A DNA stretch of 64,000 bases from Liolophura sinensis (GCF_032854445.1 NC_088297.1:5703991-5767990), one strand, 5' to 3'; numbered from the stretch's first letter, positions 1 to 12,010 are shown. A program made the numbers and translations. The notes: generated from the letters alone by a model not told the origin.

Positions 1-279
1 TTTAAGGTCTTAGGTTTGAATCGACCCAAACCAGCGGTGTGGGTCTCTCCGATTCTAGAAAATAGTGCAATTTTTCAACCTTTTCGCATGTTTGCAAGGT
101 GTTTATTTCACCATATTCTCAGGGCATGATAATATTGTACTTTCTGTCGAGCCCTGAAATAGCCCAACACAACCAAAGCAGTTTTGTCTCCAAAATGAAA
201 TGAAAAAGGTGCACATATTGCACCAAAAGTTGCTCTTTTATACGTGAAATGGTCGAGGATTTAGGGTAAGCAGTTTTCC

Positions 280-370
280 AGTTGTCACTGGGGCAAGTTT
301 TCCAGTTGTCACTGGAGCAAGTTTTCCAGTTGTCACTGGGGCAAGTTTTCCAGTTGTCACTGGGGCAAGT
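280..370. repeat. Tandem repeat, about 23 bp, four copies
   Basis: The unit contains AAGTTTTCCAGTTGTCACTG. It also makes the minus-strand peptide repeat CPSDNWKT, which is not a gene. Confidence 0.9.
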
Positions 371-591
371 TACATCTCCCTGCAAAATGATGTCACTGAT
401 TTTGTGGCGTAATAGGGTTACTGGTCTGTCTTTTTAACAAACACGGCACAACTCATGTTCTTCTCAATTTCTTCATCATTTTCACATGCCTAAGAGCAGG
501 TTTTAATGCAGTAACTTATTTAACCATGTGATTATGGCGTCGCTGTTTTGTCTTAAAACGCATCCTAAGACTTTTACCTGTGTGTAAAAGC

Positions 592-597
<6 letters not shown>

Positions 598-638
<41 letters not shown>
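598..638. repeat. Poly(A) run of about 40 bases
   Basis: Uninterrupted A after AAATT. It could be the tail of a retroposed element, but nothing recognisable precedes it. Confidence 0.9.
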
Positions 639-641
<3 letters not shown>

Positions 642-1185
642 CCCTTAAAAGACGATCATGTGAAAGCCCACTGAATTTCTTATCAATTGTAATTCTTTCA
701 ACATAAACCCTTAACTTTACAAGCGCCCATACATAAACTCAAACATCATCTGAAATATAAAGAGACTTCCCGACCAGGCACAAACACCAAAGCAGACACA
801 ACTTCCCACACCTCTACACTGTATTTGAATATCTTTCCCTCTCTCACTATATCTTACCCAAACCTTGGCTTTAAACAATAAAGCTACACCAATTTAAATT
901 TTTGTTTTTTAAAGTTTTTTTTTTTCAAAGTCAGAGGAGGGTATAGAAATAAAACTGAAAATCATCTAATTTGTGGGAAATGTGGACTGTCCCTGCAACT
1001 GTACCTGTTAAAGACATATTTCTGCGATCGGAAACCCGTGAAAAAACAGAAATCATGTTAAACATTAAGACTGGACAAAATAAAAATGGGGATTTTTCAG
1101 ATTCATTCTATTTTTTATTTTTTAGTGCTGCCTTGTCTGTAAAACACAAAACAAAATTGGTACAGACTAACTGCGAGTTCAAACT

Positions 1186-1386
1186 CAGATAACATGTAGC
1201 CAGATCACATGTAGCCCGATCACATGTAGCCAGATGTAGCCAGACCCACATGTAGCCAGATCCACATGTAGCCAGATCACATGTAGCCAGATCCACATGT
1301 AGCCAGATAACATGTAGCCAGATCCACATGTAGCCAGATCACATGTAGCCAGATCCACATGTAGCCAGATCACATGTAGCCAGATT
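1186..1386. repeat. Short-unit array, 16-17 bp
   Basis: About a dozen copies of a unit containing CACATGTAGCCAGAT, with deletions between copies. Confidence 0.9.
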
Positions 1387-1476
1387 CGGCCTAACAACGT
1401 GAACAGAATATAAACAATGGGAAGAGAATGATTTAAATTCTCTGATCATCACAAAACTAGTGTACATAGATCTTAC

Positions 1477-1494
1477 CCATGGCTTGCCAGGTTC
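1477..1494 (-). CDS. Candidate 18-nt microexon
   Basis: On the minus strand a long pyrimidine tract (TTCCTTTCCTGCTGCCTTAC) runs into TAG, then 18 nt, then GTAAGAT. In phase 0 it would read EPGKPW. The acceptor is among the best on this strand in the left part of the window and the donor is good. Eighteen bases is very short, and nothing but the splice signals supports it. Confidence 0.25.
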
Positions 1495-3379
1495 CTAGTA
1501 AGGCAGCAGGAAAGGAAAAATAACGCATTTATTAATTTGTCTGTTCAAAAACATGTTCACGATTAAATAAAAAATACTCATACATGCATACATTTGTTGA
1601 GTAAGCCAGGACTCGAGACACCGTTGCCAAAAATCACTCTCATTCTCACTGGTGAAGGGCAATAACTCCTGCACTTTTATACGAGATGAGTATTAAAATA
1701 AATCAATGTACATGTATGTTCATGGACTTGATGCAAGATCTTGATAAAATATACTGATTTGAAGCAACCACTTCACAGCACACTTTCAAAAATTACAAGC
1801 ATGCTAAATTTCTGGGTTTATATAATAAACGAGAGAGGAGTGATGTCCCTTTGTATCATGCACACTTGTAGACTTCACTCTGTTGTCAGGAGCTAGGTGT
1901 GTGATTCGCGTTTCACGCAAGATCTGTAATACTGGAGCATCCACTGTAAACGGCAATGGTGCACCTTAATGACTGTCAGTTTAATACCTCTAAACTAATC
2001 TTGCAGAATCACAGAGCCATACTGTTACATTTTTACCATCTTTACAACATTTTAAATACACCAAAAGCAATGGGGTGTCCAAAATATCATAAAAGAGTTC
2101 TGACTGGGTTTTTGTTTTCATACATGAGCTTGATTATCATTTACAAATGACTTTAAAGTTTGTCTAATCACGCTCATTTTTCCTGAATCTGAGACTTCTG
2201 ATAATCCAAAAAAGATGTTTTGAGGATTGTTTGGAAAGTATATGATACCCTAATGGACCAATATAAGTTTCACCACCAAATGTCATATTTTATGACATTT
2301 TATTTGCTTGTAAGAAAAGCAGCATTTTGTAGGCAAAAAGTTTGGGTCATTTACTGTGCACGTAAGAAAAGCAAAAAGCTGTTTGAGTGAAGGGACGCTT
2401 ACAATTACGCTACAAACACAGATGCAGCCAATCAGTTGACAACATTCATCGTTACTGTTATGTGATTGGTCCAGATGGGCTGGCAGTACCTGTGTTTCCG
2501 CATAATCATAAGTGCCCTAGATTATGCTGCAGAGAGCTAATCAGAGATTACTCCTGTGTGTCAAATATGTACAATGTCCATGTATGCATTATTGTTGTAT
2601 TCCAAACTTTTTTACTGTTCTGTTACACAAAGTCGAGACAGTATGAGCTTTTGCGAGACTACCTGAAAACAACATATTGATGAAAATTTAAAAACAAACT
2701 GAATAACAAATGCATTCCCCTGTATGTTCTCTTGAGGACAACATAAAGTCACTTGTACAGGCATCCCTAGAGCATGCACATACATAGACTTCACAAATTC
2801 ACAACAACATCCACATTTATAACAATTTGGGGGGGGGGGAGGGGGCAGGGCACATTTTAATGTTCAACAGTGATTCAACTACACATACTGTATGTATAAT
2901 ACTGGGTGAATACATCCACATGATAAAAAAAAAAAAAACGAATGTTCAAATCTTACTTAATCTACAACAGACACACAGAAAGATCACAAAACGGTCATAA
3001 CAGAATGATTCAATGAGCTCAATTTAAACAAAAAAACAAACAAACCCCCAAAACACCTATGGGTCCAAAAAGCTTTTGGATTCAATGTAAGCATCAAATA
3101 AAATTTGATTCAATCAGTTCATTCAAATCTGTGCACATATACAAGTCAACTACACGTACACGAAGTTAAAATACTTCAAGTTACAGCTTTATTTTCATCC
3201 TTTCATATGACTTCAGCACCTGTGCCCCTACCTTCTTTCCACCTGTCCATCATTAGGCAAATGAATGTAAAACCAATCCATCAATAAAAGGAGTTCACTT
3301 ATTTTTATCAAATGTGTATTGAGGTTTACTGCAATACACTGCCACAAACATCACCTCATGTACCTGGTATCAACATTAA

Positions 3380-3440
3380 AACACACGAACACCACCTTTT
3401 GTAACAACATTAAAACACACGAACACCACATTTTGTAACA
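3380..3440. repeat. Two-copy direct repeat
   Basis: AACATTAAAACACACGAACA followed by CCACCTTTTGTAAC or CCACATTTTGTAAC, twice in tandem. Confidence 0.85.
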
Positions 3441-3718
3441 ACCTGGATTTCACAAACCAACAAAGTGATTAAAGAAAGATATGCTACATCTACAGATGCA
3501 ACTGAAAGTGTTGGAAACTGAAAGTGAAAGAGAACCAACTTCAACAACTACATCTGAGGAAACTAAAGTTCATCACACACACATGGGCTATGAATCTGTA
3601 ATGATGGATAGTATTCAAGTGCACGCACAACGTCTTACCAAAACGGGGAAATGAAACTGAAAGTGAACAAACTACAACAACACTGTCTGTGGGCACTACA
3701 ACCAGTCACATGACTTAC

Positions 3719-3772
3719 GGGTGGAGTAGCACCAGGTGGAGGGGCTGGGAAGGGGCGAGTGTCCTTGGTCGG
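3719..3772 (-). CDS. Candidate 54-nt proline-rich exon, possibly RIM
   Basis: On the minus strand TTTCTGCGTCTTTAG precedes 54 nt that end at a strong donor (CCC|GTAAGT). In phase 0 it reads PTKDTRPFPAPPPGATPP with no stop; the next frame is also open. RIM proteins have long proline-rich linkers between zinc finger and PDZ domain, and this segment lies downstream of exon 3 on the same strand in a compatible phase. Against it: the exon with the fourth zinc-ligand pair should come first, and I could not find that exon between 3772 and 8528. Inference from splice signals and position only. Confidence 0.4.
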
Positions 3773-4139
3773 CTAAAGACGCAGAAAGTGAGAAAACACA
3801 CATTTTACATTTATTAGCATCATAAAAATCAGAGCAAAGAAAAAATCCTGTAGATCTTTCAGATAATATATTGGAAAGAAAGAAAGGATATGATAAAAAC
3901 ATGCAGCACTGAATGTCTCTACCAAGGCCAGCTGTCTACAAAACATATCATCTCAAGGTCAAATATCATATCCAGGTCAAAATATCATTTCAGGGTAAAT
4001 ATCTCATTTCAAGGTCAAATAATCTTTTCAAGGTCTTTATGAAGACCCAAGTCACCAAGAATTTAATCAAAGGGTGCCATGGGCAGCCAAAGATAAAACT
4101 GGTGTAGGTCAGACCAAAGTTAAATTCTGATGTGAACAA

Positions 4140-4292
4140 GTACACGTGTATGTGTACACATGGGTATAATACGTGTACACAAGGGTATATGTGTACACAT
4201 GGGTATAATACGTGTACACAAGGGTATACGTGTACACATGGGTATAATATGTGTACACAAGGGTATATGTGTACACAGGGGTATACGTTACT
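4140..4292. repeat. Tandem repeat, about 39 bp, with palindromic GTGTACAC
   Basis: Units contain ACGTGTACACAAGGGTATA. Each holds two GTGTACAC palindromes. About four copies. Confidence 0.85.
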
Positions 4293-4607
4293 TAGAGTGT
4301 TTTATGAGTGTTTCCATTGTGTACTACATCAACCCCAAGTTTCATTACCACCTGGAACAAAGCATGCTCATCAAGCCTTATTCCTGTGAAATTACATCGA
4401 ATTACTGCTTCTTGCCCACGTGGCATGTTCCTGGTACTTTAGTGTTTTTGCATCATATTACCACATAATTTATTTGTGTGAATACCTATTGAACGGTAGA
4501 ATCAGCTTGTACATGTATATCTGTACCTCTGATCAGAGCAGAGCGAGAACAGCTACTGTATGCAGAAAACTGCAGACGTTTTATTGTTTAATCTTATCCC
4601 TGTCTTC

Positions 4608-5540
4608 CACACCTGTCCTCATACTGGTCCTCCACACCTGTCCTCATACTGGTCCTCCACACCTGTCCTCATACTAATCCTCCACACCTGTCCTCATCCT
4701 GGTCCTCCACACCTGTCCTCATACTGATCCTCCACACCTGTCCTCATACTGATCCCCCACACCTGTCCTCACACCTGTCCTCCACACCTGTCCTCATACT
4801 GATCCTCCACACCTGTCCTCATACTGGTCCTCGACACCTGTCCTCATACTGGTCCTCCACACCTGTCCTCATACTGGTCCTCCACACCTGTCCTCATACT
4901 GATCCTCCACACCTGTCCTCATACTGGTCCTCCACACCTGTCCTCATCCTGGTCCTCCACACCTGTCCTCATACTGATCCTCCACACCTGTCCTCATACT
5001 GGTCCTCCACACCTGTCCTCATCCTGGTCCTCCACACCTGTCCTCATACTGATCCTCCACACCTGTCCTTTCACTGATCCTCCACACCTGTCCTCATACT
5101 GGTCCTCCACACCTGTCCTCATCCTGGTCCTCCACACCTGTCCTTTCACTGATCCTCCACACCTGTCCTCATACTGATCCTCCACACCTGTCCTCACACC
5201 TGTCCTCCACACCTGTCCTCATCCTTGTCCTCCACACTTGTCCTCATACTGGTCCTCCACACCTGTCCTCATACTGATCCTCCACACCTGTCCTCATACT
5301 GATCCTCAACACCTGTCCTCATACCTGTCCTCATACTGATCCTCAACACCTGTCCTCTACACCTGTCCTCCACACCTGTCCTCATACTAATCCTCCACAC
5401 CTGTCCTCATCCTTGTCCTCCACACCTGTCCTCATACTGATCCTCAACACCTGTCCTCCACACCTGTCCTCTACACCTGTCCTCAAACCTGTCCTCTACA
5501 CCTGTCCTCATACCTGTCCTCACATCTGTCCTCCGCACCA
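4608..5540. repeat. 25-bp minisatellite (RIM intron 3)
   Basis: About 35 copies built on CTCCACACCTGTCCTCATAC with T/C variants and a few deleted units. Confidence 0.95.
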
Positions 5541-5904
5541 GAAAATCCAACTTTTTACCCATATATGTGGATCTACATGTGATGTGTACAAGCATTTCCA
5601 GCTGAATTTAAGCATGATAAACGCATGGAAGTGGAGCCAATGGACTCCACCAACCACCACTAGTAGTACAGTGTATGTGTATTACAGTGAATGTGTATAG
5701 TCACTTGAGCAACAGATACCAGACAAAATGCTTTTCCATGTCAGACACAGGGTACACAAAGAGAAAAGCCTCTAACACTTGTATTTCAGACCATAAACAG
5801 AGTGCCCTGCCTATACAGATCTACTTGTGCACTGTACACTGTACACAGAGCATAGGTAATTACTGTACATCAGTATTAGCCATGAGACTGGTGATTAGTT
5901 GATA

Positions 5905-7430
5905 AAAATCCGGTCAACCTAGGCCACTCTAACTAACGTGTACGTTTGCAGGACGCAGTTCTCCACGGAGATGCCTAGGCCACTCTAAGTAACGTGTACG
6001 TTTGCAGGACGCAGTTCTCCACTGAGATGCCTAGGCCACTCTAAGTAACGTGTACGTTTGCAGGACGCAGTTCTCCGCTGAGAGCCTAGGCCACTCTAAG
6101 TAATGTGTACGTTTACAGGACGCAGTTCTCCACTGAGATGCCTAGGTCACTCTAGATAACGTGTACGTTTGCAGGACACAGTTCTCCACGGCGATGCCTA
6201 GGCCACTCTAACTAACATGTATGTTTGCAGGACGCAGTTCTCCGCTGAGATGCCTAGGCCACTCTAAGTAACATGTACGTTTGCAGGATGCAGTTCTCCA
6301 TGGAGATGCCTAGATCACTCTAACTAACGTGTACGTTTGCAGGACGCAGTTCTCTGCTGAGGCGCCTAGGCCACTCTAGGTAACATGTACGTTTGCAGGA
6401 CGCAGTTCTCCACGGAGATGCATAGGCCACTCTATGTAACGTGTACGTTTGCAGGATGCAGTTCTCCACGGAGATGCATAGGCCATTCTATGTAACGTGT
6501 ACGTTTGCAGGACGCAGTTCTCCACGGAGATGCCTAGGCCACTCTAAGTAACGTGTTCGTTTGCAGGACGCAGTTCTCCACAGAGATGCCTAGGCCACTC
6601 TAAGTAACGTGTACGTTTGCAGGAAGCAGTTTTCTGCTGAGACGCCTAGGCCACTCTAACGTGTACGTTTGCAGGACGCAGTTCTCCGCGGAGATGCATA
6701 GGTCACTCTAGGTAACGTGTATGTTTGCAGGACACAGTTCTCCACGGAGATGCATAGGCCACTCTAAGTAACGTGTACGTTTGCAGGACGCAGTTCTCCA
6801 CGGAGATGCCTAGGCCACTCGAAGTAACGTGTACGTTTGCAGGACGCAGTTCTCCACGGAGATGCATAGGCCACTCTAAGTAACGTGTACGTTTGCATGA
6901 CGCAGTTCTCCACGGAGATGCCTAGGCCACTCTAAGTAACGTGTACGTTTGCAGGACGCAGTTCTCCACGGAGATGCCTAGGCCACTCTAAGTAACGTGT
7001 ACGTTTGCAGGACGCAGTTCTCCACTGAGATGCCTAGGCCACTCTAAGTAACGTGTACGTTTGCAGGACGCAGTTCTCCACGGAGATGCCTAGGCCACTC
7101 TAAGTAACGTGTACGATTGCAGGACGCAGTTCCCCACAGAGATGCCTAGGCCACTCTAAGTAACGTGTACGTTTGCAGGACGCAGTTCTCCACGGAGATG
7201 CCTAGGCCACTCTAAGTAACGTGTACGTTTGCAGGACGCAGTTCTCCACGGAGATGCCTAGGTCACTCTAGGTAACGTGTACGTTTGCAGGACGCAGTTC
7301 TCCACGGAGATGCCTAGGCCACTCTAAGTAACGTGTACGTTTGCAGGATGCAGTTCTCCACGGAGATGCCTAGGTCACTCTAACTAGCGTGTACGTTTGC
7401 AGGATGCAGTTCTCCACCGAGACACCTCCA
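5905..7430. repeat. 56-bp minisatellite (RIM intron 3)
   Basis: About 27 copies. Each contains CCTAGGCCACTCTAAGTAAC, GTACGTTTGCAGGACGCAG and CTCCACGGAGATG. The last is a small inverted repeat (CTCCACGGAG). Confidence 0.95.
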
Positions 7431-7439
7431 CACACTGTA

Positions 7440-7870
7440 ACATACACATGTCTATTGGTATCACTGATTAATGGTTCAGCCATCATCCATCATGGATGAC
7501 TGCTCAACCATGATATAACCACGAGCGATCACTTGTCCAGCCATCTTGTACATGTACGGTATCACTGATTAATGGTTCAGCCATCACTCATCATGGATGA
7601 CTGGTCAACCATGACATAACCAAGAGGGATCACTTGTTCAGCCATCACATACATGTACGGTATCACTGGTTAATGGTTCAGCCATCATCCATCATGGATG
7701 ACTGCTCAACCATGATATAACCACGAGGGATCACTTGTTCAGCCATCACATACATGTACGGTATCACTGATTAATGGTTCAGCCATCACCCATCATGGAT
7801 GACTGCTCAACCATGATATAACCACGAGGGATCACTTGTTCAGCCATCATGAAACATGGATTAATGGCTC
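7440..7870. repeat. About 100-bp tandem repeat, four copies
   Basis: Each copy has ACTGATTAATGGTTCAGCC, a near-palindrome CATCCATCATGGATG and CTCAACCATGATATAACC. Confidence 0.9.
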
Positions 7871-8527
7871 AGTCATCACGTTACCCTTTCAGCCACATGT
7901 ACATGTACACGTATCATGAGTTGAAGGTTTAGTGAAGATTTACCACTGTTTAACAGTTGAGTGATTAGGCACCATACCATACAGCCATCATGGCTTGTTT
8001 ATGCTATCCTCTCCCTGCATTTGGCCATCAGTCACACAGAAGGTCAACATCCCACATGTACTTGCAGGATTTGATAAGGACGCAGGTGTACATGCAAATG
8101 ACCAGTCTCCATCAAGTTAGCTTTGTATCATGTGTAATGTACAGTATCAAACATGTTACACCTGTGTAGTCTACAAAACCTCAATACACTAAGCCTGCCT
8201 GTTCAGGGCATGATCCAGGCTCATTCTGGACCCCATACACTATATATAGTTTGGGAGTTAGACATATAGGCGCCCAAAATGAGAATGACAGTCATAAATC
8301 TTTAATATATCCAAAATAATTAGTTTCTTTGCACGCGGTTGTTCTTGAAAGGCATCACAAGGTTATTAACAGGTATGCAACAATACTGTCTCCATCACTG
8401 ATGAGAAATTTAACTGTTCCAAACCAAAGTGAACACTGAATGAGTGCTCAATCACTTAGATCCTAGATCACACCCTGTTAATCAAAGTAAGGCTACCTGA
8501 ACCAAACCTTTGGCCCTCATCTCTCAC

Positions 8528-8743
8528 CTTGTTGCCACGTAATGAGATACGACCTCCACAGCGGGCACAAGATCGCAACAAGCAGTAATTGCACTTATGT
8601 CCCACACCGTCAGCAAACTTGGTTTTGCAGCAGATCTCACATACGGCTCCAGAGTCCCAGAGTCCGTCGTTGTTAGCTTCTTCGTCTCCTCCCCAAGTTT
8701 TTTCACCGACTGTTGATAGTTGTCGAATTCATCTTGCATTTGC
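8528..8743 (-). CDS. RIMS (RIM homologue): RIM gene, exon 3: second Rab-binding helix and RIM zinc finger, with an internal frameshift
   Basis: The acceptor is ...TTATTTTCAG|G and the donor is AAG|GTGAGAG. The phase-2 frame from exon 2 reads QMQDEFDNYQQSVKKLGEET and a further KK, matching the RIM helix that precedes the zinc finger. The finger itself is in another frame: CEICCKTKFADGVGHKCNYC, then CARCGGRISLRGNK. These supply three of the four CxxC pairs of the RIM finger, which contacts Munc13; the fourth (CNLC in vertebrate RIM) should lie in the next exon. The break coincides with a perfect 8-bp tandem duplication at 8649-8664. With one copy, the exon would be 208 nt, the two parts would be in one frame, and it would end in phase 0 after the Lys codon, as expected. 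As printed (216 nt), translation leaves the finger frame before its first Cys. This could be an assembly error, a polymorphism or a real lesion. Confidence 0.9.
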
Positions 8744-8759
8744 CTGAAAATAAAAAAGA

Positions 8760-8768
<9 letters not shown>

Positions 8769-8802
<34 letters not shown>
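8769..8802. repeat. (TA)n microsatellite next to the RIM exon 3 acceptor
   Basis: About 17 TA units lie about 25 bp upstream (minus strand) of the exon 3 splice acceptor, just before its pyrimidine tract. Confidence 0.9.
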
Positions 8803-8805
<3 letters not shown>

Positions 8806-9373
8806 CATTTATTACATTTATCTGATCAATGGTTCCTGGAGAGTATGACACTTGATATGTAACACAGCGTTTAGTTTTAAGGACGCAGGAAACCAGAGAG
8901 AAACCAGTGGAAACCACAGCACCCTGCCAGGCTTTCCAGGTACATAACAAAGGTCAAAATATCATTTTACCTGCGAACTTCATAAAGAGATCCATTCATT
9001 GGCCTTAAATAAGCTCCAAACAAGGGCTATATTGTTAATTTCCTTTAAATCCATATCTTTTTCATAACACAGAAAAACAAAGATGAAAGAAATTCCATAC
9101 AAATGACCCTATCTTTTCTGAGGACGCCAAAGAAAGAATTTGGTTTGGCCAATATAAAACTAATTCAGCTCCAGGCTGTGTTGTTCATTCCTGCTTTTGA
9201 GATGATGATCTGTGGACAATCTGGTAACGTAGTACTTCAGTATTACATGACATCATGGTCAATACAGCTTGGACCTGCAACTCCTGTGAACCGCAGTGAA
9301 GGTGGGCTTTTACTGATGTGTATCCACACACACTGTTACTGAAGATTCCTGTCTACAGCACAATTCATCTATT

Positions 9374-9618
9374 TATCATTTTATTTGATTGGTGTTTTAT
9401 GCCATACTCAAGAATATCTCATTCATACGACAGCAGCCAGCATAATGGAAACTAAGCAGAGAACGGGGGGAAACTCACAAGTATTTGCAGGTTGCTGGCA
9501 GACCTTCCCACGTACAAACAAAGAGGAAGGCAGCTACTCATAGAGGCCACAATGGTGGCAACCTCACAGGTCAGTGTGCTGCGCTAGCATGCTAACCTCT
9601 AGGCCACGGTAGCCACCC
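9374..9618 (-). mobile_element. tRNA-derived SINE, near full length, diverged (RIM intron 2)
   Basis: Minus orientation. The tail complement is at the low end (GATTGGTGTTTTATGCC) and the tRNA-like head (GCTAACCTCTAGGCCACGG) at the high end. It lies between RIM exons 2 and 3. The body has lost the usual GGGAGGAAACCGGG segment. Confidence 0.8.
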
Positions 9619-10194
9619 TCACAAGCAATCTTTTTCCCTATTGTGCGAAGACAAGCTGGCTTTGATTTTTAGGGAAGAGAAGTAATAATTTTTTCTCCCA
9701 AAACATTGATTCTTCTTGGAAACAAAAAAATGTCAAATGTGCTGGTAACATGTGCATAAATGAAATTGAACCAAGATTTTTTGGCTTGAGTCTAACTGCA
9801 AAGATTTCTTCTTGGAACACGTTGGTGTTTTAATCCTAAATACCACATCCAAAGGGCAAGACTACCATTTCACCCACACACATTTCTAAGTGTCATCTTC
9901 TGCATGTCAAAGTCGATGCCGTTCTACGACATTACTCTAAATCCCATCTTCTAAGAAAACCTTTAAATCCGACATGGTTTTGAAAATGTGTCCAAAAAAA
10001 GTGATTTACCCGAGTGCCATTACCAAAATGTCAAAGAGAAGTGGTGCTAAAAGTACAATGACACATAACTCACAATTAGAGAGCCACAAGCACGTGTAGA
10101 TATCAAGGTCAAGAGGTCATGATTCACCCTATTACCATGTGCTCCAATACCCACAATGCCTTACAGTGCCACCTAAATGTAACCACAGTCTTAC

Positions 10195-10233
10195 CTGTTG
10201 CTATGGGTACGCTCTTTGGCAGCTTGCCTAGCT
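10195..10233 (-). CDS. RIMS (RIM homologue): RIM gene, exon 2: 39-nt in-frame microexon
   Basis: On the minus strand a pyrimidine-rich acceptor (TTGTTTGTTCTGTTCATCAG) precedes 39 nt, followed by the donor CAG|GTAAGA. Entering in phase 2 from exon 1 (AG|A gives Arg), it encodes ARQAAKERTHSN and leaves in phase 2 (AG|G gives Arg) into exon 3. All three junctions fit. Because 39 is a multiple of three and both flanking introns are phase 2, skipping it also keeps the frame, so it could be a cassette microexon. It lengthens the charged helix between the Rab-binding motif and the zinc finger. An AG two bases downstream of the chosen acceptor is an alternative but would break the frame. The exon is inferred from splice signals and phase; no transcript evidence is available. 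Confidence 0.75.
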
Positions 10234-10828
10234 CTGATGAACAGAACAAACAAGAATGGGCCCGTGAACATCAAGCGCAATGGGATAACGTGACAATTAC
10301 CGGGTTGTGGATCAAAACCATGATAGGGTAAATATGTAAATAGATGAAAGTAATTTATATCTGTGAATCACCCAGCTATTTGTACACATACAGGACATGG
10401 AGCCTGACTTCCAGACTGTACATGGACATTTTGTCGAGTTTGAATTATCAAACGCATGTATCAAAAAAAAAACAAAAAAAAAAACCTCCAAATGAAGGCA
10501 GCACACATCGTTTTCTTTTGTAACGATGCAGTGCATGTGTACTTCATAGGTGACTGATGAGCACACATGCACCGATAATTGTGACGTAATAAAGGAAAGA
10601 ACAAATGAGTTCACAGCTTTGGACCATTTTCCGAGTCCCCCATTGTAATGGCACATTGTAGGCAATTACAGCTTACAAGGAATATCCAAAGACGCATACT
10701 AAATATCTACTCTAAACTTGATACATACAAAAGATTCAGAAGCCATATTGGTGCCAAACTGCTATACCAACCTAGATCGCCAACAATCGATTGGTCTGTC
10801 CCTGACATGACAAACCCTCTGCATGTGG

Positions 10829-11805
10829 AGCTTGGAGGAGGGGTGGAGATTGGAAATGGGGTGGAGATTGGAGGAGGGCTGGAGAGATTGGAAGAGGGGT
10901 GGAGATTGGAAATGGGGTGGAGATTGGAGGAGGGCTGGAGAGACTGGAAGAGGGGTGGAGATTGGAAATGGGGTGGAGATTGGAAGAGGGCTGGAGAGAT
11001 TGGAAGAGGGGTGGAGATTGGAAGTGTGGTGGAGATTGGAAATGGGGTGGAGATTGGAAGTGTGGTGGAGATTGGAAGAGGGGTGGAGATTGGAAGTGTG
11101 GTGGAGATTGGAAATGGGGTGGAGATTGGAAGAGGGTGGAGATTGGAAGTGGGGTGGAGAATGGAAGTAGGGTGGAGATTGGAAGAGGGGTGGAGATTGG
11201 AAATGGGGGTGGAGATTGGAAAAGGGGTGGAGATTGGAAATGGGGTGGAGATTGGAAGAGGGGTGGAGATTGGAAATGGAGTGGAGATTGGAAATGGAGT
11301 GGAGATTGGAAGTGTGGTGGAGATTGGAAATGGGGTGGAGATTGGAAATGGAGTGGAGATTGGAAATGGGGTGGAGATTGGAAATGGGGCGGAGATTGGA
11401 AAAGGGGTGGAGATTAAAAGTGTGGTGGAGATTGGAAATGGAGTGAAGATTGGAAATGGAGTGGACATTGGAAGTGTGGTGGAGATTGGAAATGGAGTGG
11501 AGATTGGAAATGGGGTGGAGATTGAAGCGTGGTGGAGATTGGAAGCGTGGTGGAGATTGGAAATGGGGTGGAGACTGGAAGAGGGGTGGAGATTGGAAAT
11601 GGGGTGGAGATTGGAAGAGGGGTGGAGATTGGAAATGGTGTGGAGATTGGAAGAGGGGTGGAGATTGGAAATGGGGTGGAGATTAGAAGAGGGGTGGAGA
11701 CTGGAAGTGGGGTGTAGACTGGAAATGGGGTGGAGATTAGAAGAGGGGTGGAGACAGGAAGTGGGGTGTAGATTGGAAGTGGGGTGGCGATTGGAAGAGG
11801 GGTGA
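10829..11805. repeat. 18-bp minisatellite (RIM intron 1)
   Basis: About 54 units of the type GGGGTGGAGATTGGAAAT, mixing AATG, AGAG and AGTG variants. Because 18 is a multiple of three, long artificial ORFs appear on both strands. Confidence 0.95.
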
Positions 11806-11846
11806 ATGCTACAGACATATATAAGTCAAGCCTTCAAGCATATATG

Positions 11847-12010
11847 TGAGTTTAAGTCCAGTTCATGCTGGCTTCCTTCCTCGTAGGAAGATCTGTCAGC
11901 AACCTGCGGATGGTTATGGCCAGTTTATTCCCACCATAATGCTGGCTGCCATTGTATAAGTGAAATATTCTTGAGTATGCCATAGAACCAATCAAATAAA
12001 TAATAAATTA
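11847..12010 (+). mobile_element. SINE, 5'-truncated (RIM intron 1)
   Basis: It starts in the B-box region (GAGTTTAAGTCCAGTTCATG) directly after the 18-bp array and runs to ATTCTTGAGTATGCC and a CAAATAAATAATAAAT tail. Confidence 0.8.

Larger units (their letters stand above)
370..4135. other. Largely unique DNA left of the arrays
   Basis: Apart from the poly(A) run, the 16-bp array, the two candidate exons and the two-copy repeat, I see only AT-rich unique sequence. No coding frame has domain support; the 97-codon ORF at 2387-2680 is unremarkable. Confidence 0.6.

Noticed and set aside
1-59. Possible minus-strand exon after TTTTCTAG at the left edge, or a worn tRNA-like B box (GGTTTGAATCGACC)
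   Set aside because: Cut by the window edge; neither reading can be supported.
10648-11805. 385-codon plus-strand ORF and 253-codon minus-strand ORF
   Set aside because: Both arise from the 18-bp array inside RIM intron 1.
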